Shown here: in pieces, positions 1-7,496 of the stretch
How positions within the stretch are numbered: the first letter of the stretch is position 1
Layout: each line of letters opens with the position of its first letter
Assembly (NCBI GenBank): GCA_041743835.1
Contig: JBGTLW010000225.1
Span: 1-20,219, forward strand
Source of the DNA: JBGTLW01 sp041743835
GTDB lineage: Bacteria; Planctomycetota; Phycisphaerae; Phycisphaerales; Phycisphaeraceae
DNA: 20,219 nt
Direction: 5' to 3'
Notes under the pieces: generated by a model
Databases searched by the model: none
What the model was told of the DNA's origin: nothing
The model's input: the letters and a program-made list of their open reading frames with translations, nothing else
Made by a program: the position numbers and the translations under genes

Positions 1-93
1 GCGGTGCCCGTGATCGTGGCCTCGGCTGTTGCCGCGCCGCGCCCGCAGCAGGCGCGGCCGGTCACGATCCAAGACGACGTCACACTTCTGTAG
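1..93 (+). CDS. Possible 3' end of an unidentified gene (partial)
   Basis: Frame 1 is open from the window edge to a TAG at 91-93. It encodes about 30 residues, rich in Ala, Val and Pro, ending in VTIQDDVTLL. The hydrophilic, acidic tail looks like a natural protein C-terminus, and the stop lies 26 bases from the stop of convergent uvrA, a normal spacing for two genes ending towards each other. The stretch is too short to name a family, and another frame is also open here, so chance is a real alternative. Confidence 0.4.
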   Translation, partial: AVPVIVASAVAAPRPQQARPVTIQDDVTLL

Positions 94-119
94 CCCCGTG
101 GCCCACGCCAGCCAATGAC

Positions 120-3101
120 TCAGACGGCTTGTAAAGCACCCGCTGGGACACGGGGCAGGTGTTCTCGCAAGAACTTCCCCGTGAAACTGGTCTTGTGCGC
201 TGCCAGGGTTTCTGGTGTGCCTGTCGCGACGATTGTGCCGCCGCGGTCGCCACCTTCCGGGCCCAGGTCGATGATCCAATCCGCCCGCTTGATGATGTCG
301 AGGTTGTGCTCGATCACCACGATCGTGCTGCCCTGATCGGCGAGTCGGTCAAGGACACCGGCCAGCTTGTTCACGTCGTCGAAGTGCAGGCCGGTCGTCG
401 GCTCGTCAAGGATGTAGAGCGTGTGCCCGCTGGACCGCTTGCCCAGTTCGGTCGCCAGTTTCACGCGCTGGGCCTCGCCGCCGGAGAGGGTGGTGCTGGC
501 CTGCCCGAGTTGGACGTAGCTAAGCCCGACATCGTTGAGCGCGGTGAGCAGGCGGTGCAGGTCGGGGAAGCTGTCGAAGAAGGTCAGTGCTTCTTCGATG
601 GTCATATCCAGGACATCCGAGATGTTCTTGCCGCGATAGGTGATCTCCAGCGTTTCGCGGTTGTATCGCTTGCCCTTGCAGACATCACACTTGACGAAAA
701 CGTCGGGCAGGAAGTGCATCTCGATCTTCTTTACGCCCTGGCCCTGGCACGCCTCGCATCGCCCGCCCTTCACGTTGAACGAGAATCGGCCGGGCTTGTA
801 CCCGCGTACCTTGGCTTCCTTGGTCTTGGTGAACAGGGAGCGGATGGCATCAAAGACGCCGGTGTACGTCGCGGGGTTGGAGCGTGGTGTTCGGCCGATA
901 GGCGACTGATCGACCTCGATGATGCGGTCGATGTGATTGACACCGTTGAGCCGGTCATGCTCGCCGGGTTTGACCCGTGTGCCCAGGAGTTGCCGCTTTG
1001 CCGCCCGCAGCAGGATGTGATTGACCAGCGTGGACTTGCCCGAGCCGGAGACCCCAGTGACACAGACGATGCCACCGAGCGGGAACGTGGCATCGATGTT
1101 GGCAAGGTTGTTCTGGCGTGCGCCTTTGACGATGAGCGCTTTGTTGTGGTCGAGTTCTCGCCGCTTGCCGGGCACTTCGATGCGTGTCTTGCCCGAGAGG
1201 TATTGGCCGGTGAGCGATGATTTGTTGCGCTTGATCTCTGCGAGTGTGCCCTGTGCGACAATGGTTCCGCCGTGCCTGCCGGGGCCTGGGCCGACGTCGA
1301 TCAGGTGGTCTGCGGCCTTGATGGTGTCCTCGTCGTGCTCGACGACGATGACGGTGTTGCCGATGTCGGTGAGGTGTCGCAGGGTCTTGATGAGCCGGTC
1401 GTTGTCGCGTTGGTGCAGCCCGATGGTCGGCTCATCCAGCACGTAGCAACAACCCACCAGCCCGGACCCGACTTGCGTCGCCAGACGGATCCGCTGGGCT
1501 TCCCCGCCGGAGAGCGTGCCCGTGGCCCGGTTGAGGTTCAGGTAGCCCAGCCCGACGCTGAGCATGAAGCCCAGCCGGGCGCGGACCTCTTTGAGGATGG
1601 GCGCCGCGATCTGCTGCTGCTCGGTGTTGAGCTCGATGGCGTCGAAGAAGGCGACAGCCCGCTCGATCGTCATGCCGACGATGTCCTGCATGTTGAACAG
1701 CCCACGTGCCGCCCACGGGTTGGTGCCCTTCACGGCCGGGCCCTTGGTAAACACATGCAGAGCCGCGGGCCTTAGCCGAGCGCCTTGGCAGGTCTCGCAG
1801 CGCGATTCGCTGAGGTACTGGCTCAGCCAGTGGGGTTGGCTGGTGTCCTCCGCGTTTTGCAGTCGGCGGTGCAGGTTGGGGATGACACCCTCAAAGCTCG
1901 TGCCGAACTTCTTGACATCGCGGGGGTTGGTCCCCTCCATGAGGATGCGTTGGGTGGCCTTGCTGAGTTGGCGGTAGGGGGCGTCCGCATCCGCGCCGAA
2001 CTCGCGGCAGAATCGGCGGACCAGCTTGTTGTAGTAGATCTTCATCCGCCGACCGCCGTACCGCCAAGGCTCGATCGCCCCCTCGCTGAGCGACTTGTCC
2101 GGCTCGGTGACGACAAGATCGGGGTCAAACTCAAACACCACGCCCAGGCCGTGACACGCGGAACATGCGCCATACGGCGAGTTGAACGAGAACAGCCGCG
2201 GCTCCATGTCCTCCAGCGAGCACTCGGGGTGGATCGGGCAGGCGTAGTTCTCGCTGAACAGGGTGTCGGCCCATCCGTCGTTAGCCGGGTCCGGAGCAGG
2301 CGCTTCCGGCGGCTGCGCCGCAATGACCACCAGCCCCTCCGCGAGCTTCAACGAAAGCTCCACCGAGTCTGCCACGCGCTGCCGCAGCGCATCAAACTCC
2401 TCGCCCGCGCCCTGCTTGACCACGATGCGGTCAACCACCGCCTCGATGGTGTGCTGCTGATAACGCTGGGTCTTGGTCGTGAAAGGCGAGCCCGCTGCCT
2501 TGGCGGTGACCTCGCGCAGGTCCATCACCTGGCCATCCACGCGCGCGCGGACAAAGCCTTGGCGTACAAGCCCCTCGAACACCTCGCGGTGGTGCCCCTT
2601 CTTCCCACGGATGACCGGGGCGAGCACCATCAGCCGCGTGCCGCCCGGCATGGCCATGACGTGATCGACAATCTGTGTCGCGTTCTGCGAGCTGATCACG
2701 TGGCCACAGGTCTGGCCCTTCTCATCGGTGTGCCAGCAGCGGGGCGTGCCCACGCGGGCGAACATCAGGCGGAGGTAGTCGTAGATCTCGGTGGTGGTTG
2801 CCACGGTGGACCGTGGGTTGTGGGAGCTGCCCCGCTGCTCGATGGCGATGGTGGGGGGCAGGCCCTCGATCGATTCGACATCCGGCTTCTGGAGCTGATC
2901 CAGGAACTGCCGGGCATACGCCGACAGCGACTCCATGTACTTCCGCTGCCCCTCTGCGTAAATGGTGTCGAACGCGAGCGTGGACTTGCCGCTGCCCGAC
3001 AGCCCCGTCACGACGACGAGTTTGTCGCGCGGGATATCGACATTGACCGATTTAAGGTTGTGCTCTTTCGCGCCGCGGACACAGATGTGGGTTAGGGCCA
3101 T
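120..3101 (-). CDS. uvrA: Excinuclease ABC subunit A (UvrA)
   Basis: UvrA is the damage-sensing ATPase of nucleotide excision repair; it dimerises, loads UvrB at lesions and acts in the cytoplasm on DNA. The 993-residue protein has the full duplicated ABC layout. Walker A GLSGSGKST is at 33-41 and signature LSGGEAQR at 530-537 with LDEPTIGL at 555-562. The second half has GVSGSGKST at 683-691, LSGGEAQR at 872-879 and LDEPTTGL at 898-905. The C-terminal zinc finger is C782/C785/C805/C808. The first zinc module has C313/C316, but its other pair reads C288 with H291 or C294 rather than plain CxxC. The ATG at 3101 is chosen because conserved sequence starts there (MALTHICVRG); an upstream in-frame start at 3206 adds 35 unconserved residues. 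No good Shine-Dalgarno is present. A possible extended -10 (TGCTATCCT on the minus strand, hexamer at 3162-3167) lies upstream. No LexA box was recognised. Confidence 0.98.
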   Translation of the reverse strand: MALTHICVRGAKEHNLKSVNVDIPRDKLVVVTGLSGSGKSTLAFDTIYAEGQRKYMESLSAYARQFLDQLQKPDVESIEGLPPTIAIEQRGSSHNPRSTVATTTEIYDYLRLMFARVGTPRCWHTDEKGQTCGHVISSQNATQIVDHVMAMPGGTRLMVLAPVIRGKKGHHREVFEGLVRQGFVRARVDGQVMDLREVTAKAAGSPFTTKTQRYQQHTIEAVVDRIVVKQGAGEEFDALRQRVADSVELSLKLAEGLVVIAAQPPEAPAPDPANDGWADTLFSENYACPIHPECSLEDMEPRLFSFNSPYGACSACHGLGVVFEFDPDLVVTEPDKSLSEGAIEPWRYGGRRMKIYYNKLVRRFCREFGADADAPYRQLSKATQRILMEGTNPRDVKKFGTSFEGVIPNLHRRLQNAEDTSQPHWLSQYLSESRCETCQGARLRPAALHVFTKGPAVKGTNPWAARGLFNMQDIVGMTIERAVAFFDAIELNTEQQQIAAPILKEVRARLGFMLSVGLGYLNLNRATGTLSGGEAQRIRLATQVGSGLVGCCYVLDEPTIGLHQRDNDRLIKTLRHLTDIGNTVIVVEHDEDTIKAADHLIDVGPGPGRHGGTIVAQGTLAEIKRNKSSLTGQYLSGKTRIEVPGKRRELDHNKALIVKGARQNNLANIDATFPLGGIVCVTGVSGSGKSTLVNHILLRAAKRQLLGTRVKPGEHDRLNGVNHIDRIIEVDQSPIGRTPRSNPATYTGVFDAIRSLFTKTKEAKVRGYKPGRFSFNVKGGRCEACQGQGVKKIEMHFLPDVFVKCDVCKGKRYNRETLEITYRGKNISDVLDMTIEEALTFFDSFPDLHRLLTALNDVGLSYVQLGQASTTLSGGEAQRVKLATELGKRSSGHTLYILDEPTTGLHFDDVNKLAGVLDRLADQGSTIVVIEHNLDIIKRADWIIDLGPEGGDRGGTIVATGTPETLAAHKTSFTGKFLREHLPRVPAGALQAV

Positions 3102-3207
3102 GTCGGTTGGCTGCTGGCGTATGGCGTGGATGGTTGCCCCCGGCCAGGCCGGCTTGGGCACAGGATAGCATGCGGTTGATCGTAGGATGAAGAACCCGCG
3201 AATCAAC

Positions 3208-3262
3208 AGCCCGCCAGAAAATCTGGCAAGTCAAGACCGATACCCCGAAGGGGTGGCGGGCT
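3208..3262 (-). terminator. Composite hairpin after rpsR, likely terminator
   Basis: Just after the rpsR stop codon an 8-bp perfect arm pair (AGCCCGCC 3208-3215 with GGCGGGCT 3255-3262) encloses a 5-bp hairpin (ACCCC 3242-3246, GGGGT 3250-3254) that abuts the outer stem directly. On the transcribed minus strand the small loop is UUC/UUCG-like. A third hairpin, GCCAGA/TCTGGC (3213-3218 and 3222-3227), competes for three bases of the outer stem. No long U-tract follows, so this is either a weak intrinsic terminator or an mRNA 3'-end stabiliser between rpsR and uvrA. Confidence 0.5.
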
Positions 3263-3267
3263 TGGGT

Positions 3268-3510
3268 TTACAGCGTCGCTGAGGTGAACGGCAGCAGGCC
3301 CATGTACCGCGACCGCTTGATCGCCTGGGCGAGCAGCCGCTGCTCGCGGGCGTTTAGCCCGGTGCGCTTACGGCTCTGGATCTTGCCGTTGGGCGTCATG
3401 TAGCGCCGCAGGTCGTCCGCACGCTTGTAGTCCGCGTAGAGCGCGCCGGTGGACGACTTGACAACAACCTTGACCGGGGGCGGTCCGCCGAAGCTCTGGA
3501 AATGGCTCAT
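3268..3510 (-). CDS. rpsR: Small ribosomal subunit protein bS18
   Basis: bS18 binds 16S rRNA with bS6 on the platform of the 30S subunit. The 80-residue product shows the family core in order: YADYKRADDLRRYMTPNGKI, then SRKRTGLNAREQRLLAQAIKRSRYMGLLPF, matching the usual 'L.RF....GKI..R..TG....Q..L..AIKRAR..ALLPF' pattern; length is normal. Two adjacent ATGs exist (3513 and 3510). The GGAG on the minus strand at 3521-3518 is 7 nt from the second and only 4 nt from the first, so 3510 is preferred. The usual partners rpsF, ssb and rplI are not beside it; uvrA lies downstream and tig is divergent. N-terminal residues are rich in Gly and Pro before the core. Confidence 0.96.
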   Translation of the reverse strand: MSHFQSFGGPPPVKVVVKSSTGALYADYKRADDLRRYMTPNGKIQSRKRTGLNAREQRLLAQAIKRSRYMGLLPFTSATL

Positions 3511-3591
3511 CATTTATCTCCGTCTTGGGTTAAAGCAGCCCGCGAACTTGCCGGAGTGGATCCCAGCCTCGGGGCGACGGTGCAGCCCCGG

Positions 3592-3619
3592 ATTGTATCA
3601 GATGCCATGGCGTCAGCAA
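3592..3619 (-). promoter_or_regulatory. Candidate rpsR promoter
   Basis: Reading the minus strand, TTGCTG (3619-3614) is followed after 16 bp by TACAAT (3597-3592), which is preceded by TGA, giving an extended -10 (TGATACAAT). The predicted transcript start is near 3585, leaving a leader of about 75 nt before the rpsR GGAG and ATG. Assigned by hexamer match and spacing only. Confidence 0.45.
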
Positions 3620-3673
3620 CTCGAACACGCCGAGTTTTACGACCAAGCTCCGGCGTCCGTGACGGACAGGGGT

Positions 3674-3703
3674 TTGACGCGGGGTGGGGCGTTGGCCTAT
3701 GGT
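3674..3703 (+). promoter_or_regulatory. Candidate tig promoter
   Basis: TTGACG (3674-3679) and TATGGT (3698-3703) are separated by 18 bp in the gap between divergent rpsR and tig. The predicted start near 3710 gives a leader of about 110 nt before the tig ATG. Each hexamer matches the sigma-70 consensus well, but there is no other evidence. Confidence 0.42.
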
Positions 3704-3820
3704 GGAGGACTCACCGAGATACCGTCGGCTCCCGTGGGAGGCCGGCTGGCGCGGGTCGGTGAGGGCATGTGCTCTAACATCCCCCGCACTTCGACGCTTC
3801 CCGCACACAGGATCCCAACC

Positions 3821-5275
3821 ATGCCCGACGATCAGAACGATCAGGCTGTCGCCAGCCCCGATGCTACCGATACCACCGATTCCCCGGCCAATGAAGCCGC
3901 GGAGCGGCCCGAACTCAACGTCAACGTCGAAGACGCTGGCCCCGCGCTCAAGAAGCTGACGATCCAGGTGCCCGAATCCCGGATCAAGGCCAAGATCGCT
4001 GAGCAGTTTGACAACCTCAAGCGTGACGCGGTGGTCCCCGGTTTCCGTCAGGGCCGCGCCCCGCACCGCCTCATCGAGAAGCGCTTTGGCGACGCGATGC
4101 GGACGGATGTGAAGGGCCAGTTGCTGTCTGAGGCTTACACCCAGGCCATTGAGGAAAGCAAGCTCGATGTCATCGGCGAGCCGGACGTGAAGGATGCCGA
4201 GGAGATCAAGCTTCCCGAGTCGGGGTCGATGACTTTCGTGGTCGAGGTCGAGGTGACGCCCGAGATCGTGCTACCCGCGTTCGACACGCTGAAGGTGAAC
4301 AAGGTCAAGTACGCCGTCACCGATGAGGATGTGGAGACGGAGATCACCAACGCCCGCGAGCGGATGGGCCGGATGCAGCCGGCCGAGGACACGGTACAGG
4401 TCGGCGATTACTGCCAAGGCCCGGTGAAGATTTTCGCGGGCCAGGATGCGGGCGACGACGCGGAGGTGCTCTTCGAGCTGCCGCAGACCTACGCACTCAT
4501 CAACGGCGAAGACAAAGAGTTCAAGGGGCACATCGCGGGCATTGTGCTTGAGTCCCTGGGCAAGAAACTGTCCGGCAAGGGCGTGGGGCACACCGAGCGC
4601 ATCTCGATGACTGGCCCCAAGGGTCACGAGAACGAGAAGATCCGCGACCAACCGATCACCCTGGTCTTCACCATCGATACGATCCAGCGGGTCAAGCCCG
4701 CTGAGATGGAGGCGGTCGTTGCCGCTCTCGGCGTCGAGACCGAGGAGCAGCTCCGCACCGAGCTTCGGCAGATGCTCGAGCAGCGGTCGCAGCAGCGGCA
4801 GGTGTCGGACATGCACGACCAGGTGCGGGAGCAGTTGGTGGAGGCGGTGGACATGGAGCTACCCAAGGGCCTGACCAGCCGACAGGTGGAGCGATCGCTT
4901 CGCCAGCAGCAGATGGAGATGCTGTACCGCGGCGAGAAGCCGGAGGATGTGGAGCAGAAGATCGCCGAGGCCCGCGAGCAGTCCGAAGCAGAGTCCGTGA
5001 AGCAGATCAAGCAGTTCTTCATCCTCGACAAGGCCAGCAAGGACCTGGAGGTTGAGGTCACGGATAACGAGATCAACATGCGTGTGGCTCAGATGGCTTT
5101 CCAGCAGGGCCGCCGGCCGGAGAAGCTGCGGTCCGAGATGCGTGAGCGTGGTCAGCTTGAGCAGCTCTACCTGCAGATCCGCGAGCAGAAAACGCTGGCT
5201 ATGATCCTTGAGAAGGCTGCGGTCACCGAAGTGGATGCCGACCCAGCGGGCAAGGCAAAGAAGAAATCAAAGTAG
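3821..5275 (+). CDS. tig: Trigger factor, ribosome-associated chaperone
   Basis: Trigger factor binds the ribosome near uL23 at the exit tunnel and shelters nascent chains. The 484-residue protein has an acidic, low-complexity head (1-30), then the ribosome-binding domain with the signature loop GFRQGRAP at 74-81. A region at about 192-292 occupies the place of the FKBP-type PPIase domain but is strongly divergent. The long helical C-terminal chaperone arms end in a Lys-rich tail. The ATG at 3821 is chosen because conserved sequence begins shortly after; an upstream open frame from 3449 is non-conserved and runs antisense into rpsR. A weak GGAT (3811-3814 area) stands before the start. Downstream come a small membrane gene and clpX, reminiscent of the tig-clpP-clpX cluster of other bacteria but without clpP here. 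Confidence 0.95.
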   Translation: MPDDQNDQAVASPDATDTTDSPANEAAERPELNVNVEDAGPALKKLTIQVPESRIKAKIAEQFDNLKRDAVVPGFRQGRAPHRLIEKRFGDAMRTDVKGQLLSEAYTQAIEESKLDVIGEPDVKDAEEIKLPESGSMTFVVEVEVTPEIVLPAFDTLKVNKVKYAVTDEDVETEITNARERMGRMQPAEDTVQVGDYCQGPVKIFAGQDAGDDAEVLFELPQTYALINGEDKEFKGHIAGIVLESLGKKLSGKGVGHTERISMTGPKGHENEKIRDQPITLVFTIDTIQRVKPAEMEAVVAALGVETEEQLRTELRQMLEQRSQQRQVSDMHDQVREQLVEAVDMELPKGLTSRQVERSLRQQQMEMLYRGEKPEDVEQKIAEAREQSEAESVKQIKQFFILDKASKDLEVEVTDNEINMRVAQMAFQQGRRPEKLRSEMRERGQLEQLYLQIREQKTLAMILEKAAVTEVDADPAGKAKKKSK

Positions 5276-5277
5276 TG

Positions 5278-5309
5278 CCCCCAACGCCCGCCCCCCAACG
5301 CCCACCCCC
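5278..5309. repeat. C-rich direct repeat with G-quadruplex potential
   Basis: Immediately after the tig stop, CCCCCAACGCCC occurs twice with a 14-bp period (5278-5289 and 5292-5303), followed by another C5 run. The minus strand therefore has five G-runs of 3-6 bases (5309-5305, 5303-5301, 5296-5291, 5289-5287, 5282-5278) with loops of 1-4 bases, which fits the standard G-quadruplex pattern; the plus strand could form an i-motif. Confidence 0.7.
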
Positions 5310-5321
5310 TCCGGGGGTGGG
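5301..5321 (+). terminator. Hairpin after tig, probable transcript end
   Basis: CCCACCCCC (5301-5309) pairs perfectly with GGGGGTGGG (5313-5321) around a TCC loop, a very stable 9-bp stem 26 bases past the tig stop. No T-tract follows, so it may act as a non-canonical terminator or an RNA 3'-end barrier. Its left arm is shared with the G-quadruplex-prone tract. Confidence 0.5.
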
Positions 5322-5410
5322 AAGGCTCGCGGGCCTCTGGACCAGGTGACATAAAGATCCTTCTCAGTCTTCGCGCAAGGTGATGCCGCAATCATCAGGG
5401 AGTTCCACCA

Positions 5411-5818
5411 TTGGCTAACCCTTGGGTTATGCTCGCGGACCAGCCCACTGCCCGGGAGGGTGCGGACATCATCGTGGCGTTGGCCTGGCTTAGTGCGGCT
5501 GCGGCACTGGTGATCATCGCGTTCTGGTTGATCCGCCGATGGGTGCTGCGGAGCGGTGAGGACGACGGCCAGGCCTCGGGCTTCACTCTCGCGGAGCTAA
5601 GGCGTCTGCACCGCGAGGGTGACCTGACCGACGCGCAATTTCAAGCCGCCAAAGCCGCCCTGATTGCACATGGCTTGGCAGCTATGGGAGGCATCGATCG
5701 TAAGCCTGTCCACAGCGAACAGAACGCTCCCGATTTATCAGACGAGTCGATAACTTCTGATAATGACGGGGCTTCCGATAAAAGGACCGAAAACGATCCC
5801 CCGAATGGCACGTCATGA
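5411..5818 (+). CDS. Small single-TM protein with SHOCT-like tail
   Basis: Function unknown. The 135-residue product has one hydrophobic segment at about 20-42, followed by Arg-rich residues (positive-inside, so the C-terminal part is probably cytoplasmic). A short segment at about 58-86 (FTLAELRRLHREGDLTDAQF and on) matches the SHOCT pattern of small C-terminal domains (hydrophobic-x2-L-x2-L-x3-G-x-[IL]-[TS]-x2-[EQ]-F). The last 45 residues are polar, acidic and probably disordered. A TTG start at 5411 is preferred because AGGGAG (5397-5402) sits 8 nt before it; the in-frame ATG at 5429 has no such site. It lies 135 bases after tig and 244 bases before clpX, where clpP is found in many bacteria, but it bears no resemblance to ClpP. 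SHOCT domains are known mainly as short oligomerisation-type tails; a role here is not inferred. Confidence 0.8.
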   Translation: MANPWVMLADQPTAREGADIIVALAWLSAAAALVIIAFWLIRRWVLRSGEDDGQASGFTLAELRRLHREGDLTDAQFQAAKAALIAHGLAAMGGIDRKPVHSEQNAPDLSDESITSDNDGASDKRTENDPPNGTS

Positions 5819-5850
5819 AGATGGGAAAAATTACTTTGGAGAGTTGCTGC

Positions 5851-5875
5851 CTTGGGGTGCAACTTGGGGTATATT
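5851..5875 (+). promoter_or_regulatory. Direct repeat with -10-like box upstream of clpX
   Basis: CTTGGGGT occurs twice, at 5851-5858 and 5863-5870, 12 bp apart, and the second copy runs straight into TATATT (5870-5875), a good -10 match. A -35 at normal spacing is missing (TTGCTG at 5844-5849 gives a 20-bp spacer), which would suit an activator bound to the repeats. If real, transcription would start near 5882 and give clpX a leader of about 180 nt, in which I saw no recognised riboswitch. Confidence 0.35.
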
Positions 5876-6062
5876 GAAACCTTACGTGACAGGAACGACG
5901 GCCTGTAGGCGTCTCAAGATCGCCAGCGATTCGTGCTAACGAACGTTGAAGATATGGACGATTCTGCATTTACGGAGGGCACACCTTCGGCCGTCACATC
6001 CAGGACGGGGAGTTCATTCCGCGTGGCGACACACGTCATGCGGCATCCAGTTTGAGAGCACT

Positions 6063-7388
6063 ATGTCTAACTCAAAGAATGGCGGTCGAGGAACACGAGG
6101 CATCACCGGCGACACCGGGGGTGATGACACCGGCTTCAAAGGTCGGCGGGTCACCACATGCTCGTTCTGTGGCAAGTCCTCCCGTGAAGTCGGGCCCATG
6201 GTCGAAGGCCCCAACGATGTCTATATCTGCGCCAACTGCACGGAGCTGTGCCAGAACATCTTCAAGCAGGAGCGCCGCCGCGTACACTCCGGCCGCCCAA
6301 GCTTCGGGACCATCCCCTCGCCACGCCAGCTCAAGGAGTTCCTGGACCAGTACGTCATCGGTCAGGATTTGGCCAAGCGGGCGCTGTCCGTCGCTGTGCA
6401 TAACCATTACAAGCGACTGACCGCGGCCGAGAAGGACTCCGCCGTCGAACTCGACAAGTCCAACGTCCTGCTCATCGGGCCCACCGGCTCGGGCAAGACC
6501 CTGCTGGCGCGCACGCTCGCCCGCACCCTCAACGTCCCGTTCGCCATCGGCGACGCCACGACACTCACCGAAGCCGGTTACGTCGGCGAAGACGTGGAGA
6601 ACCTCCTGCTCAAGCTCTTGCAGGCCGCGGATTACGACCTCGAAGCGGCGCAGCGCGGCATCATCTACATCGACGAAATCGACAAGATCGGCAAGACCAG
6701 CCAGAACGTCAGCATCACCCGCGACGTCTCCGGCGAAGGCGTGCAGCAGGCTCTACTCAAGATGCTCGAAGGCACCGTCGCCAACGTCCCCCCGCAGGGC
6801 GGCCGTAAGCACCCCGAGCAGCAGTACATCCAGCTCGACACGACCAACATCCTGTTCATCTGTGCGGGCACGTTTGTCGGCATCGAAGACATCCTCCGCA
6901 AACGGCTGGGGAACAAGTCCATCGGCTTCGCGTCCGAGGCCTCGGTGGATGACCCGTTCGCGGACCGCGAGCACCTGCTCGCGCAGGTCACCGCGGAAGA
7001 CGTCTTGCAGTACGGCATGATCCCCGAACTCATCGGCCGGCTGCCCGTCATCACCCCGCTGATGCCGTTGACGGTGGAAGCGATGATCCAGATCCTGACC
7101 GAGCCCAAGAACGCGCTGCTCCGCCAGTACCAGTACTTCTTCTCGATGGAGAATGCCGAACTGGAGTTCACCGATGCCGCGCTCGCAAAGCTGGCCCAGA
7201 AGGCCCTGAAGCGCGACACCGGGGCCCGTGCCCTGCGCTCTGTGATGGAAGAGCTGATGCTCAACCTCATGTACGAGCTGCCCGACATGGACAACAACGG
7301 GGTGAAATATCTGGTGGATGCGAACGCGGTGGAATCCGGCCGGGCCACCCTCGCCGACCTCCGAGAGGCGAAGAAGGAGTCGGCTTAA
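6063..7388 (+). CDS. clpX: ClpX, ATPase subunit of the ClpXP protease
   Basis: ClpX is a hexameric AAA+ unfoldase that recognises tagged substrates and threads them into ClpP in the cytoplasm. The 441-residue protein has an N-terminal zinc-binding domain with C33/C36/C56/C59, Walker A GPTGSGKT (139-146), pore loop GYVG (172-175), Walker B with D204/E205, the RKH loop (248-250) and the ClpP-docking IGF loop (287-289). Arg-rich sensor segments follow in the C-terminal part. The IGF loop implies that a ClpP partner exists elsewhere in the genome. The ATG at 6063 is chosen because it precedes the Gly-rich linker and zinc domain and has GAGAG just upstream (6054-6058); the open frame continues upstream to 5946 without conserved sequence. 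No clpP is adjacent; the preceding gene is a small membrane protein. Confidence 0.97.
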   Translation: MSNSKNGGRGTRGITGDTGGDDTGFKGRRVTTCSFCGKSSREVGPMVEGPNDVYICANCTELCQNIFKQERRRVHSGRPSFGTIPSPRQLKEFLDQYVIGQDLAKRALSVAVHNHYKRLTAAEKDSAVELDKSNVLLIGPTGSGKTLLARTLARTLNVPFAIGDATTLTEAGYVGEDVENLLLKLLQAADYDLEAAQRGIIYIDEIDKIGKTSQNVSITRDVSGEGVQQALLKMLEGTVANVPPQGGRKHPEQQYIQLDTTNILFICAGTFVGIEDILRKRLGNKSIGFASEASVDDPFADREHLLAQVTAEDVLQYGMIPELIGRLPVITPLMPLTVEAMIQILTEPKNALLRQYQYFFSMENAELEFTDAALAKLAQKALKRDTGARALRSVMEELMLNLMYELPDMDNNGVKYLVDANAVESGRATLADLREAKKESA

Positions 7389-7433
7389 ACGCTCCAACGG
7401 TCGCCACGCGCAACCGGTGAGTCCAGGTGGTGA

Positions 7434-7463
7434 TCGACTGATGTTGAGCAGCCCGGCTACTAT
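7434..7463 (+). promoter_or_regulatory. Candidate promoter of the S41 protease gene
   Basis: TCGACT (7434-7439) and TACTAT (7458-7463) are 18 bp apart, each matching the consensus at four positions. Transcription would begin near 7470, downstream of the GTG at 7467 but upstream of GGAG (7487-7490), which favours the TTG start at 7497 for the following gene. Weak evidence. Confidence 0.3.
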
Positions 7464-7496
7464 GTCGTGGAGGTTTGGAAACGCCCGGAGTTGCCT

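Noticed and set aside
1785..3095. Long plus-strand open frames antisense to uvrA (also 159-1220)
   Set aside because: They lie wholly inside a certain uvrA gene, in the phase that high-GC third positions keep open. Their translation has no recognisable motif and is rich in Arg, Ala, Leu and Val.
3570..3590. 6-bp GC hairpin before rpsR with CCG in its loop, considered as an S6:S18-type leader
   Set aside because: The best -10 (3597-3592) puts the transcript start near 3585, so one arm of the hairpin would not be transcribed; the known motif also has CCG in an internal bulge.
5892..5912. GGAAC...CGTC pair upstream of clpX, considered as an ECF-sigma promoter
   Set aside because: The spacer is only 13 bp, shorter than the 16-17 bp usual for such promoters.
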